Positions 50,656 through 61,722 of a DNA stretch of 64,000 nt are shown here, in pieces. The notes beneath the pieces are model-generated. The model was given only the letters and a program-made list of their open reading frames with translations. It ran no database searches and was not told the DNA's origin. How positions within the stretch are numbered: position 1 is the first letter of the stretch; every line of letters begins with the position of its first letter. Origin of the DNA: Spirodela intermedia. Taxonomy: Eukaryota; Streptophyta; Magnoliopsida; Alismatales; Araceae. A program made the position numbers and the translations under genes. The DNA lies in assembly GCA_902729315.2 (NCBI GenBank), contig LR746273.1, forward strand, positions 1,741,001-1,805,000, read 5' to 3'.

Positions 50656-52122
50656 CTATGTAAAGGGAGGGCGGACAGATTGTGAGTTTCTGTTGCCAAC
50701 TAAATGCATCGTACCGCTAAGTACTCCTCGTCCTGGTGATCTACGCGCCATGTACTCTTCGAGCTCAGGCCCGGCCTGCACAATCCTCGTCGCCCTCCTC
50801 CATCCGTCCTCCATCACCAGCCTCTTGGCGGCCGCCATGGACGTCTCCCCATCGTCGTCGCAGACGCCGGGTAGCAGCACGGCCCACGTCTCCACGTGAG
50901 GAGCAACGCCGAGGTTCAGCATCTCTGCGAGGACGTCGCAGGCCTCCCCGTACTTGCCCACGGCGCAGAAGCCCTTCACCAGGGCGTGGAAGACCGAGAA
51001 GTGGGGGACCAGGCCCTTGGAGATCATGTCCTGTAAGTAGTGGCTTCCCTCCTCCGTCAGCCCCCGGCTGCACAGTCCGTTGACGAGCGTAGTGTAGGTC
51101 AATAGGCTGGGGAAGCAGCCGTTGTCCGACATATCGTCGAGCAGCTTGCAGGCGTCCCACGGGCGGCCCTCTCGGCAGAAGCCGAGGATGACGGTGTTGT
51201 AGTGGACGACGTCCGGGTTGCAGCCCTTCACCTTCATCCTGCACAGAAGCTTGTAGGCCTCCCGGAGCCTCTTCTTCCTGCAGAGGCTGTTCAGAAGGGT
51301 GGAGTAGCTGAGGGCGTCGGGGACGTAACCCTTGTTGAGCATGTCCTCAAGCAGGTCCACTGCGGATGTCACCTGGCTCTTCCTGCAGAGGCCTTGCATC
51401 AGGAGCCTGTAGGACTCAACGTCGGGGGTGAGGCCTCTCTTGAACATTCTGTTGAACAGGTCGTAGGCGATGCTCAGCTTGCCGATCCGGCAGAAGGCCC
51501 CGATGAGGACGTTGTGGGAGCGAACGTCGGAGGGAACGGCCATGGCGTCGGCGGACCTAAGGATGTGGAGGGCGGAGGGGAGGTGGTCGGGCCGTGCCGC
51601 GAGGGCGGAGAGGAGGCGATTGAGGTGCCGCGCGCTGGGGCGGCACCGCGTGTGCCGGAGCATGTAGCGGAAGGCGGATGCGGCGCGGTCGGGGAGACCA
51701 GCGTCGGCGTAGACCTTGATGAGGGCGGAGAAGAGACCCGGGGACGGGCTGGGCAGGCGTCGGAGGAGGGAGTCCGCGAGAGAGAAGTGACGAGCACGGG
51801 CGAGCTTGAGGATGAGGACATGGAGGGAGGAGTAGGACCTTGGGGAGGAAGGAGAGAAGTCATCGGGCCGAAGGGAGGCGGCGAGGGAGAAGATCTCCTT
51901 TGCGAGGAGAGGGTCTGACTGGGTCGCGATCAGCTTCCGGAGGCGGGCGGGGGAGCAGTCAAGTGGCAATTTCAGGGGAGGCGGCGGCGGCGTTACCGGC
52001 GCCGGTGCCGGTGGAGGTTGCTCAGAGGAAGAGGATAGAGAAGTTGACGGTGGGAGAGGAGACAGAAATCGGAGCTGAGGTCGCAGATAGGTGACCGTTC
52101 GATTCAGAAGCTGAGGAAGCAT
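50656..52122 (-). CDS. P-class pentatricopeptide repeat protein
   Basis: Single-exon ORF of 488 aa, intronless as usual for the family. PPR proteins bind organellar RNA and act in processing, stability or translation. The N-terminus (about residues 1-50) is Ser/Pro/Arg-rich with few acidic residues, consistent with a mitochondrial or plastid presequence. Degenerate repeats start near residue 95. At least six clear 35-residue repeats follow from about residue 200, each of the type PDVxxYxxLLxGLCRxGxxxxAxxLLxxMxxKG (for example TPDVESYRLLMQGLCRKSQV, VPDALSYSTLLNSLCRKKRL). No E, DYW or SMR tail is present; the protein ends in a non-repeat tail after about residue 420. It is transcribed away from histone H4. 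The target RNA cannot be told. Confidence 0.93.
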   Translation of the reverse strand: MLPQLLNRTVTYLRPQLRFLSPLPPSTSLSSSSEQPPPAPAPVTPPPPPLKLPLDCSPARLRKLIATQSDPLLAKEIFSLAASLRPDDFSPSSPRSYSSLHVLILKLARARHFSLADSLLRRLPSPSPGLFSALIKVYADAGLPDRAASAFRYMLRHTRCRPSARHLNRLLSALAARPDHLPSALHILRSADAMAVPSDVRSHNVLIGAFCRIGKLSIAYDLFNRMFKRGLTPDVESYRLLMQGLCRKSQVTSAVDLLEDMLNKGYVPDALSYSTLLNSLCRKKRLREAYKLLCRMKVKGCNPDVVHYNTVILGFCREGRPWDACKLLDDMSDNGCFPSLLTYTTLVNGLCSRGLTEEGSHYLQDMISKGLVPHFSVFHALVKGFCAVGKYGEACDVLAEMLNLGVAPHVETWAVLLPGVCDDDGETSMAAAKRLVMEDGWRRATRIVQAGPELEEYMARRSPGRGVLSGTMHLVGNRNSQSVRPPFT

Positions 52123-52714
<592 letters not shown>

Positions 52715-53679
52715 ATCTGGTGGAAGATCATGAAAGGGTGGGGAATATTTGGTTATCCCGCCCGCTCCTCCTTCCCCCAACTGTTACCTTCGTTTCTCTA
52801 TCGAATCTACGATGGATGTGATCACTGATCCGCCATCAGGATCATCCGAAGTGAGGTCTGCAACATTAAGCAAGCCTGTTCAGATGATGATGACGTAGAA
52901 TGTGTTTCTTGGGTTTGTGTTCATTCGTAGAAACGATAAGAACAGATGATCCAGCAATGTGCAGCTTCGTGGATTTCTCCTATTATCAACTGGAATCATA
53001 CCCTAACCTCCGACACAAATCCCTCGCGACATGGAAAAAAAAGCTCGTTCATCCGTCACAAATCCCTCACGACATGGACGCAAACCGTCTTGAATGAATT
53101 CCGATCATTTCGAAATTCTGGGGCCTCTACAAGCTCCAGATTCCGTCGTCTGTGCTTCCAAATCCTGCAAACATTAGAGAGTCAAATCTCAGATTCAAAG
53201 CTTTTAGTGATGATCAATGGTTTCGTTCGCAGAGGCGTGGGGAACCCATTCTCCTCCCTCTGCCACGGAGACGCTAGGCAGCGGCGCGAATGGAGGCGAC
53301 ACGAAGCCCCTGCCATCAGCCCCGTCCCCCACTGGCGGCGGGGTTACGGCGGGCACGTCAGAAGAGACAGGCCTCCGCGTGACACGTTTCCTAGAGCAAG
53401 GACGACAACAGCCTGCCAAGTGGACTTGCAGAGCAAAGAGAAATTCAGCCTCTTTGTTTGCACCGCCGCCGCCGTACAAAGCCCCTCTTTCTCCCAGTGG
53501 TTAATGACAATTCCCACAGTGGTTCCGTCATCTAATCGTCATCGTCAATCTCCAAAATCCCCTCCCCACTTTGTGCACCCTCCACCGCCGACGTCTGGAT
53601 TCCACCACCTTTCCTCTCCACCATCGCCACCGTTCTCCTCTTTGATAATCCTCCCTCGGCCCGCTTCATCTCCTCTCCC
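52715..53679. other. Intergenic region between H4 and the first NHL gene
   Basis: It holds the H4 3' untranslated region and the NHL promoter and leader. Open frames at 52946-53713 and 53217-53504 are Pro/Ser-rich, start at arbitrary points and have no domain, so no gene is called. Confidence 0.5.
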
Positions 53680-54360
53680 ATGCCCGCCGACGAGCCCACA
53701 GGGTCACCGATGAGCGGAGAAGGCGGCGGCGGCGGTGGCAAGAACGCCGGCAAGGGCATGGTCTACCACCACCGTCCCGCCGCCGGCGCGGCCAAAGCCG
53801 TCTGCTACGGCCTCCTCGCCCTCATCCTCCTCGCCGGCGTGACCGCCCTCGTGCTCTACCTGGTCTACCGCCCTTCCAAGCCCCGCTTCGCCGTGGTCGG
53901 CGCCGCCATCTACGAGCTCAACGTCTCCTCCGCCCCCATCTCCACCGTCTCCGCCAGCATGCAGATGGCGGTGACAGTCCGTAACCCCAACAGCCGCTCG
54001 GCCATCTACTACGACCGCCTGGTGGTCTATGTGACTCACAGAGGCCAGGTCATAACGCCGCCGACACCGCTGCCACCGCTGGAACAGGAGAAGGACAGCA
54101 CGGTCGCGATGTCGCCGGTTCTTGGCGGCGGGCCGGTGCCGGTGTCCCCCGAGGCAGCGGCGGGGATCGCGGCGGCGGAGGCTTATGGCGTGGTGGCGCT
54201 GCGGCTGGTGGTTGCGGGCCAGATCAGGTACAGGCCCGGGCCATTCCACAGCACCAGGGTCGGCATGTTCGTCAGGTGCGACCTCGTGGTGGGGCACCGG
54301 AGAGGCGTCTACGGCCAGGTGCCCCTCCTCGGCGGCGCCGACTGCTCCGTCGACGCCTGA
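53680..54360 (+). CDS. NDR1/HIN1-like (NHL, LEA-2 domain) membrane protein
   Basis: 226 aa, single exon. A Gly-rich cytosolic N-terminus (about 1-38) is followed by one membrane segment (about 40-63, VCYGLLALILLAGVTALVLYL), the RPSKPRF junction typical of NHL proteins, and a LEA-2 domain on the outer side with the conserved NPN (102-104, RNPNSRSAIYYD) and a late CDLVVG strand. Members sit in the plasma membrane and several act in pathogen response or at membrane contacts. The ATG at 53680 gives the longest form; an internal ATG at residue 11 is also possible. It lies in tandem with a second NHL gene 1.3 kb downstream, but the two proteins are clearly different, so the pair is old. Confidence 0.9.
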   Translation: MPADEPTGSPMSGEGGGGGGKNAGKGMVYHHRPAAGAAKAVCYGLLALILLAGVTALVLYLVYRPSKPRFAVVGAAIYELNVSSAPISTVSASMQMAVTVRNPNSRSAIYYDRLVVYVTHRGQVITPPTPLPPLEQEKDSTVAMSPVLGGGPVPVSPEAAAGIAAAEAYGVVALRLVVAGQIRYRPGPFHSTRVGMFVRCDLVVGHRRGVYGQVPLLGGADCSVDA

Positions 54361-55696
54361 AACTCTCCGAGAAAAGCTCTGGATCGCCGCCGTTTCCAGT
54401 CTGGGGGAATTCGGCTCCGGCTTCTTCCAGAAACCATGAAGGGTCTGTGAATTCCTCCTCTCTCTATCGTTCATGTCGTCGGCGACCTGTCACTACAAGT
54501 CTGCCTTCTTCTCCTCCTCCCTGAATAATCTCCGGAGCTCCGACGATCTTCCCTGCTTCTCCTCAAAGGAGGAGACGATCGGTCGATCGAAACAGAGCCT
54601 GGAAAAGAGCCCATCGCCACCCCTGCGAGTGGAAATCACGAGGAATTGGAGAAGATTTTCAGAAAAGCCTGTGAATTCTGTCGATCAACCCCCGAATGCG
54701 TGTTTATCGTTTTGGTCGGGCGTAGGTCATTAGGCCCTACGACTCCGACAAGGCCCCAACCCGGTCCGATCAAGAAAAATGCCCGAATTAAAGGCTTTGG
54801 GCGGGGCCCAACCGTCCGAAAAGCACCACCTTTAGCTTCGGTCTGGGCTCGTCCAATTGGTTCACTTCCTCGCAAAGCATGGCCCATCGAACCGGACCCA
54901 ATTGAGGACCCGGCCCAGATGCCGATTGCCACCGGGCCGGGCCCTATAATTTTCCGCCCCTCACTAAATCAGGCCTGGAAGCCGGCAAGCACCATCGAAT
55001 ATTGAGTGCCATCACGTTGAAAGGCAGACACAGGGGAAGATAAGATGGCTTACACCTTCCTAGAGAGAGAAACGGACGACGGAGGAGTCAACTCGCCTCT
55101 CCTAATCAGGTTCTTCTTTCCACACGAGCGGCTTCCCGCCGTCGACGCCGCCATCCGGCGACCCACCACTACCTGCCGCCGCCGTCGCGGTGGTCAAGCA
55201 CTCTGTCGCGGGTGGAGAGCCTCCTCTTTTCGCGTCGGTGATGTGATCTGTCGACCGCCGGGAGTCCAGTGAAGGCCCGGAAGTTGCATCGAACTCGATT
55301 ATTGACAATAAAGACGCCGCCTTTAGGCTTTCTAAGGGCGCGTACACGGAAAACCCCCGTCTCTCTTGACAAATGGTGTCGCTCTTCAAGCAATTGCCCC
55401 TGCTGAGACCGGAGACGAGTAGGGTAGGTAGTCAACGGGCTAGCTCAGCTCCCGGAGGAGATAGAAAGACCCTGTCTGTGCCAGCGTGCGCGGGCCGCTA
55501 TCCATTAAACTAGTATGAAGAGACATCCCCACTTGCTGCGCCTGCTCCCAGATCACTTTATGAAGTAAGAATCTCAAGAGGTCTACGACACCAGCGAGAC
55601 TTAATCCATGACCAGGCATCCGCCTTCTGCATATCCTTCGGGGGGTTCTCCCGATGCGCCGTAATCTCTCCATATCTCGTTTGGTTAGTTAAGCAG
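54361..55696. other. Intergenic region between the two NHL genes
   Basis: No gene is supported. Many ggccca/tgggcc words lie at 54750-54960, the class of site found in plant housekeeping promoters. Positions 55690-55696 are the immediate leader of the next gene. Confidence 0.45.
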
Positions 55697-56332
55697 ATGT
55701 CGCAGCTTCTTGCAGAAGCCTCCCCCAAGCACTGCGCCGAGAGGGGGCTGAAGGGGAAGCGGCTCGGCAGGAGGCTCCTCTGCGTGCTCTCCTCCTCCTT
55801 CAGCACCGTACTCTCCCTCTTCCTCCTCATCTGGTTCATCCTCCGCCCCACCAAACCCCAGTTCTACGTCAAGGACGCCGGAGTCTACCAGCTCAGCCTC
55901 TCCCCGCCTCGCCTCCTCAACTCCACCGTCGAGTTCACCCTCGTCTCCCGCAACCCCAACGAGCGGGTGGGCGTCTACTACGACAGCCTCCGGGCATACG
56001 CCGCATACAAGGGCCAGAAGATCACCGCCGACTCCGCGTTCCCGCCCTTCTACCAGGGCCACCAGGACACTAACCTTTTCTCCGCCTCCCTCTCCGGCGC
56101 CAGCGTGCCCGTCGCCGCCTCCTTCGGCTACGAGCTCGGCCGTGACCAGACAACCGGGAAGCTGCCCCTCGGCCTCAGGCTGGAGGGGCGTGTGCGGTGG
56201 AAGGTCGGCACCTGGGTGTCGGGGGAGTATCGCATCATGGTCGACTGCATCGCCATCGTCGGCTTCGTCCCCAGCGACATGTCCAGCCCCCTGAGCACCA
56301 ACCAAGGTAGCGAGTGCTCCACCAGCGTCTGA
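55697..56332 (+). CDS. NDR1/HIN1-like (NHL, LEA-2 domain) membrane protein
   Basis: 211 aa, single exon. It has a basic cytosolic N-terminus (RGLKGKRLGRR at about 16-26), one membrane segment (about 27-49, LLCVLSSSFSTVLSLFLLIWFIL), the RPTKPQF junction, and a LEA-2 domain with NPN at 86-88 (SRNPNERVGVYYD). The domain ends in an EYRIMVDC strand, followed by a short tail with GSECSTSV. It resembles the NHL/YLS9 family. The ATG is chosen because a full-length NHL N-terminus follows. It shares architecture with the gene at 53680 but little sequence beyond the family motifs. No lesion is seen. A specific ligand or partner cannot be inferred. Confidence 0.92.
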   Translation: MSQLLAEASPKHCAERGLKGKRLGRRLLCVLSSSFSTVLSLFLLIWFILRPTKPQFYVKDAGVYQLSLSPPRLLNSTVEFTLVSRNPNERVGVYYDSLRAYAAYKGQKITADSAFPPFYQGHQDTNLFSASLSGASVPVAASFGYELGRDQTTGKLPLGLRLEGRVRWKVGTWVSGEYRIMVDCIAIVGFVPSDMSSPLSTNQGSECSTSV

Positions 56333-57589
56333 TCACAGCGACGGCCCACGCCCTTTAGATTTCCTCTCCGTTTGCTGCCCAATAACCTCCGCCAGTGATG
56401 TATATAATCTCCGTTTGCACTCTTGTTATATCTTCATGGAAGCGAATAACTACTGGTCGACTGGATGATTAGATCTCGGTCTTACGGCGCAGCTGTGTTC
56501 ATGGGTTCTTCACTGTGGATGGCGATGGGGTTTGGGAGGGGCCTGGGGATGGCGATGAGGATGAGACCTCGGCGCCGCTTTGGTGGTGTATTGGGGAGGG
56601 GAGGCGTTGATGAGATTCCCTCAAGTACCCGTTTGACCAGAAAAATACAGAAGACTGTTGGATTTGTGGGCTGAGGAATCCTTGTCGTCTCCTTGACAAG
56701 CGCCCCCCCCCTGCCTTTCATCATTGATGTTACATAATGGGTGTCCCACTGCTCTCTCTCTCTCTCTCTCTTTCTCTGTATTTATATATAAATATGTTTC
56801 TGCTGCTATCTCTCTCCATCTATGTAGATATGAATATGAATATATCTCTCTTCGTCATTCCATCTCTAGAGAGAGAGAGAGAGATGAGTCCGGCGTCGTT
56901 GTTCGAAGCTCTTTGCTACCTAACGACGGAACAGGAAGTTCCTTACCTGCCAAGGAGAGTTAGGTAACAGCGCTACAGTTCGATCGATGTCCTTCCTGTT
57001 TAGGTGGAGTTGGTGGCTGCTCGCGTCTCGTGGGCCGGCCCAAGTGCATGAAGATTAACTGGGCCCACATTTGGGCCAGAAAATCGGCCCAGGTTAAAAT
57101 GCCCGCGGTCGGTAGGGGAGAGAGAGAGAGGGAGAGAGAGAGAAGAGACGCGTTGGGGAGTAGTATTTGATATTATATCGCTCTTCTCCGTGGGCCTTGG
57201 TCCAAACGCACGTGTGCCTATATGACGTCAGTTATTAAATCAACGGCTGAGATTTTGAAGCATGATAATTTATTTTCTATTTTTTATAATTCTACCAACC
57301 CGTCGTCGAGGACTCCGTCATCTTGACCGGTTGGAGATCGCCAGAGGGTTAGAGAGAAAGGGTGGGAGGGGGAGAGAGAGAGAGAGAGAGAGAAGATCTA
57401 GGAATCCTCCGGCGAAGCTTCTCTCCCTGCTTCCCGGAGCTCGCCGTGCCTTGACCTCGGCGACTATAACTCCCTCCTGTGCCTACACCTCTCCCTCTCC
57501 CTGCAGCCTTCGTCGGCCCGCCCGCCGCCGTCGTCGCTGCCGTCGTCGCCGGCCAGATCCCAGTGAATCCCCCCGGGGCGTTGGGCCAC
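56333..57589. other. Intergenic region and promoter/leader of the WD40 gene
   Basis: No gene is seen. It carries CT and GA microsatellites at about 56752-56772, 56867-56884, 57117-57145 and 57372-57394. The last of these is probably in the 5' leader of the WD40 gene. ggccca-type words lie near 57037-57090. Confidence 0.5.
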
Positions 57590-58636
57590 ATGGAGAGCTC
57601 GCCACAGGAATCCCACTTGATACCGAATCCGAACGCCTTCACCTATCACTCCCCTCACCCAGTGTACGCCATGGCCATCTCCACCTCTCCCAGCTCCTTC
57701 TCCTCCCCGCGGCTTGCCCTGGGGAGCTTCATCGAGGACTTCAGCAACCGTGTGGACGTCGTCACCTTCGACGACGAAGCCCTAGCGTTCAGATCCGACC
57801 CCGCGCTTTCCTTCGAGCATCCGTACCCCCCCACCAAGCTGATGTTCCACCCCAGGCCGCTCCCCAACCAGACGGGCGCTCTTCTTGCGTCCTCCGGCGA
57901 GTACCTCCGCCTCTGGCAGGTCAACGACGCCTCCTCCGCATCTGGACCGTCGATTGAGCTCCGGACCGTCCTCAACAACAGCAAATCGAGTGAGTTCTGC
58001 GCTCCTCTGACCTCCTTCGATTGGAACGATGCGGAACCCCGGAGGATCGGCACCTCCAGCATCGACACAACCTGCACCGTGTGGGATGTGGAGCGTGGCG
58101 TAGTTGAGACGCAGCTGATTGCTCATGATAAGGAGGTTTATGACATCGCCTGGGGGCAAGCTGGCGTCTTTGCCTCTGTGTCCGCCGACGGTTCTGTGCG
58201 GATCTTCGATCTTAGGGATAAGGAGCACTCCACCATTGTGTATGAGAGCAATAATCCAGACACACCGCTCCTGCGGCTCGCGTGGAACAAGATGGACCTG
58301 AGTTACATGGCGACGCTGCTGATGGACAGCAACCGGATCGTCATCCTCGACATTCGATCTCCGGCTACTCCTGTGGCAGAGCTGCAGAGGCATCAGGCGA
58401 GCGTGAACGCCTTAGCATGGGCCCCCCACAGCTCCCAGCATCTGTGTTCTGCCGGCGACGACGGGCAAGCACTCATCTGGGACCTGCCCATGAAGCCGAC
58501 AATGAGTCAAGAGGACATAGATCCAAGGCTAGCGTACACGGCTGGCGCCGAGATCAATCAGCTGCAGTGGTCTCCCGCTCAACCAGACTGGATAGGAATT
58601 GCATTCGCAAACAAGGTTCAAGTCCTTAGGGTCTGA
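57590..58636 (+). CDS. TTG1: TTG1-like WD40-repeat protein
   Basis: 348 aa, single exon, as in TTG1 and its relatives. WD40 scaffold of the MYB-bHLH-WDR complex that controls anthocyanin, proanthocyanidin, trichome or root-hair and seed-coat traits. Signature stretches include [14 protein letters not shown] (73-86), [20 protein letters not shown] (140-159), [35 protein letters not shown] (194-213), [15 protein letters not shown]-type [18 protein letters not shown] and the closing [18 protein letters not shown]. The [26 protein letters not shown] and [10 protein letters not shown] stretches fit TTG1 better than the clock-related LWD1/LWD2. The ATG at 57590 opens [10 protein letters not shown]; the frame upstream has no earlier ATG within its open part. 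A CT/GA-rich leader precedes it. No lesion. Confidence 0.93.
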   Translation: MESSPQESHLIPNPNAFTYHSPHPVYAMAISTSPSSFSSPRLALGSFIEDFSNRVDVVTFDDEALAFRSDPALSFEHPYPPTKLMFHPRPLPNQTGALLASSGEYLRLWQVNDASSASGPSIELRTVLNNSKSSEFCAPLTSFDWNDAEPRRIGTSSIDTTCTVWDVERGVVETQLIAHDKEVYDIAWGQAGVFASVSADGSVRIFDLRDKEHSTIVYESNNPDTPLLRLAWNKMDLSYMATLLMDSNRIVILDIRSPATPVAELQRHQASVNALAWAPHSSQHLCSAGDDGQALIWDLPMKPTMSQEDIDPRLAYTAGAEINQLQWSPAQPDWIGIAFANKVQVLRV

Positions 58637-61600
58637 TGAATGTGGCAATTGTGTTCAGTGAGTAGCTTAACAGCTGTTAGTTATTGCTGCAATGATGTCT
58701 CACGCCTCACATCGTTACAAAGGGGATCTAAATGTATGTGCTTGTTATGATGGATTTATCGATGTTTTAATGATCATCTAGTTGATGTATACAGAAATGC
58801 TGTATTGGCAGATGAACTGGGTAGGGATCCTGGTTTTTGTGCTTTTTTATCGAATGAACATACAAAAGCAGCAGCTGTGCAGTTTTTTTGTTTTTCTAAA
58901 GAAACAAAAGAAAAAAAAGATGATCCCACGTTGCCTCTTCTCCATTCGAATTTTCCATGGTATTGATCACAACCGAGGATTTTCCAGGGCCACATTAATA
59001 TATTTTTATGAAGCCAATAACCTGAAAGTTTCCGGCCTTGCCCTGATTAGAAGAACTTGTGGAGTTAACCAGCACCTTAGCATTGGAAAATGAGATAATC
59101 TGCCCTGAATTTAGATGAAGTGATGGCACAACTCTTCAAGCCGTTTTACTTATTCTCTTATAATCTTGAGTCACATAATCTACACCTAAATCCTCTCTAT
59201 CTCTTAAATTGGTCTGGCTTTCAGATGAGTAGAAAGATTTCACGGCATCCCCCCAGGACTGATGTCCCATGTCATTCATGCTTTGGTTTGAAAGGTATAG
59301 TTTTTGGATCTAATATCAATGCTCACAGTTAGATCATCCACCTCATGTTTGTTGTTCTTATTAATATGCTCGCATTGATTTGGGCCAAGTTTGGAGTTCA
59401 ATAAAGTTGAACCCACCCAGCTCACAACGAATTGAGTTTGGCATGGCCTCTCCTCAAGGATCAAAAGGGTCTTACAAATCACCTTAGAATCAATCAACAA
59501 TCGCAGGAGTATGAATTGGATACAATGAAAGGAAACTTTATATGTCTATATATATGTGGCTGTGGATAGGACATGGTAGAACATGATACACGGGTTTTCC
59601 TCCTGCTGCTTCAAATAATCTGATACATGGGTTGATGATAATTTTGCCCAGTCATTAAGCATTGAAATGTTTTCATATGGACATTAAAAATTGAAACACG
59701 CAGTTTTATTGGAATCTGTGGCTGTTGTATCTCATGAATCAATCGCATGGTTTCCATGGCCTCATTCGGGACGAGTCTTAATATCAATAGCCGATTTAGC
59801 GTCTTCATGTTTCAATGGAAAAAAAAAATTTATATGATATGACAGAAGCCTTGAGGGGACTGAAATACATATGTATCAAGATTATGCATCATAATTATCC
59901 AAAAAGGCTATAGATCAGGGTTCTGTGGAAATCAATTAAACTCATACAGATCAAGAAAATTTCTGATAACCGGATTTAGATTTCTGGGGATGGCACTAAC
60001 TCACCCATGTGGAATCTCATCTCTTGTTTGGCAAACAGGAGCAGCCGAATTCATCATATGCTTTCAAAGAATCACATCTAATACGAAACAGTGGTGTATT
60101 TTTATATTTTTACCCATATTAATTGCCTTAGATTTCTGGGTTTTGTTTACAAAAATGGCCATCCCATCCACGATTTTAGGGTTAAAAGCATTTCATCTAC
60201 GAAGGATTGCATTCGGATCCACATACCCACCGCCAAATCATAAGCCGTTCATTAACTTCTGTACAAGGTGCCTTACAAAAACTGGCGACTCCTGGGGATG
60301 ATCAGTCCATTCCATCATTGAGCCTGAGAAGGGATTCCTTGTGTCATCTCATCTTCTCTCCTTGTTCTAGTATCATCATCCTCTATGCAGTGAAATAAAT
60401 CTCTGTGGTTGCATAAATGGGACTGCTACACTTACTATCCGTCAGATTTCAGTTAGCTGGGGCAGTAATCACTTGACATGAAAACTGAAGACGACGATTT
60501 CAGTAATCACTTGGATGCATACGCTAGATTCTTTTGATCACCCGACAAAGTCATGTAAGATGAATTTGCCCGATAATTTGGCCCTTTCATACTTCCTTTA
60601 ATTTGGGATCATTTTCACCGCCGATAATTAATAATCGGAATGATGAGTGAATTGTGGTGGGATCTACTGTCGACATGATGAATTTTAAATTTTTATTTAT
60701 GGTTCCAATTTTCTTATTATTTATTTCATAATCTTTGGTTGATTGCATCACTTTCTGGTAACTAGTATTTGTTACCTAGATTTTGCTTAGACGAACTTAC
60801 TTCTTTGAGTATTTGTGCAGTTTCTAATGAATTTTATGTCTTTTATGAATATCGTGGATAATCAAATGATTTCAGAAAGTAATTAATTTTTATCCTAATT
60901 TAGCAAGGTTCATATTACTCTAGCCTATTGGTTCAACGTTGCAGCCCCATTTGATGTTGCGTAAAACCCATTGGTTTCCTAGTTAATGAAAGGGCCCATT
61001 AATGCGGTTTCCGGTCGTACGGGCGGCCCATTAACGTAATGGGCCCCCATTGGATTCAATGGGTCTAAACTGATAAAGATCCGGTAATGCCCACATGGAC
61101 TATGGACGGAACTCAAATGGTTTTAGTGGGCCAGAACCCCACTCCCTCTTATTACTCGCAACTGTCCCATTTCAATCAATGGCCTCGTTTTTATGGGCCC
61201 TGCGTCTTGAAGGCCCCCCAGTGGAGTACAGTAGCCAACGGATTGATCGGGATTCTGGCGTATTTGGTGGACAAACACCCACCCAACAAAGCTCATCAGT
61301 GACGGTTAGGGTTGAAAATGACGCGTCTATAATGAGACTATGATCTCCGAGTTACCGGCCTATTTTTGTGTGTTTTTAATGTTGGAATATTTCCAAAAGG
61401 GGTATCTTTCAAATAAGAGAGGGCCCAATGGGAGATCATAGTCTTTGCCTTGAACTTGCTGCATCAGAGGATCCAATCTTAATCCACCCTCCTAATCGGG
61501 AAATCCTGTCGGAAACATTATTGGAAACGATCTCAGTCAAGATTTCAGTCCAATCATGGTGGTTCTAATGTCGCCGGACATCCACGAAGGTTCTAGGTGG

Positions 61601-61700
61601 GGCGTTTCAGGGTCTATAATGGCTCGATTAGCCTTCTGTCTCCGGTCTCTATCGGTCGGTCCCCTACTCAAAGCAATCCGAAGCACATTCACATCCTATC
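58637..61700. other. Intergenic DNA, no gene supported
   Basis: Mostly AT-rich after the WD40 3' end. Small open frames near 58782, 59990 and 61087 have no domain. A cluster of gggccc/ggccca words lies at 60990-61215. Confidence 0.5.
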
Positions 61701-61722
61701 TCTCTCTCTCTCCCTCTCTCTA
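61697..61722 (+). repeat. Short (CT)n tract
   Basis: About 12 CT units with one interruption, in intergenic DNA. Confidence 0.85.

Noticed and set aside
51202-51918. 238-codon plus-strand ORF inside the PPR gene
   Set aside because: It is antisense to a clear PPR coding region; a GC-rich shadow frame.
52946-53713. 255-codon plus-strand ORF upstream of the first NHL gene
   Set aside because: It has no domain and biased composition, and it overlaps the NHL start in another frame. It is likely leader and promoter sequence.
55430-55673. Possible tRNA (gctagctcagctccc) or organelle-derived segment before the second NHL gene
   Set aside because: The D-arm-like word is not followed by a cloverleaf, and the minus-strand frame of 77 codons cannot be tied to an organelle gene from memory. 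A plastid or mitochondrial BLAST would settle it.
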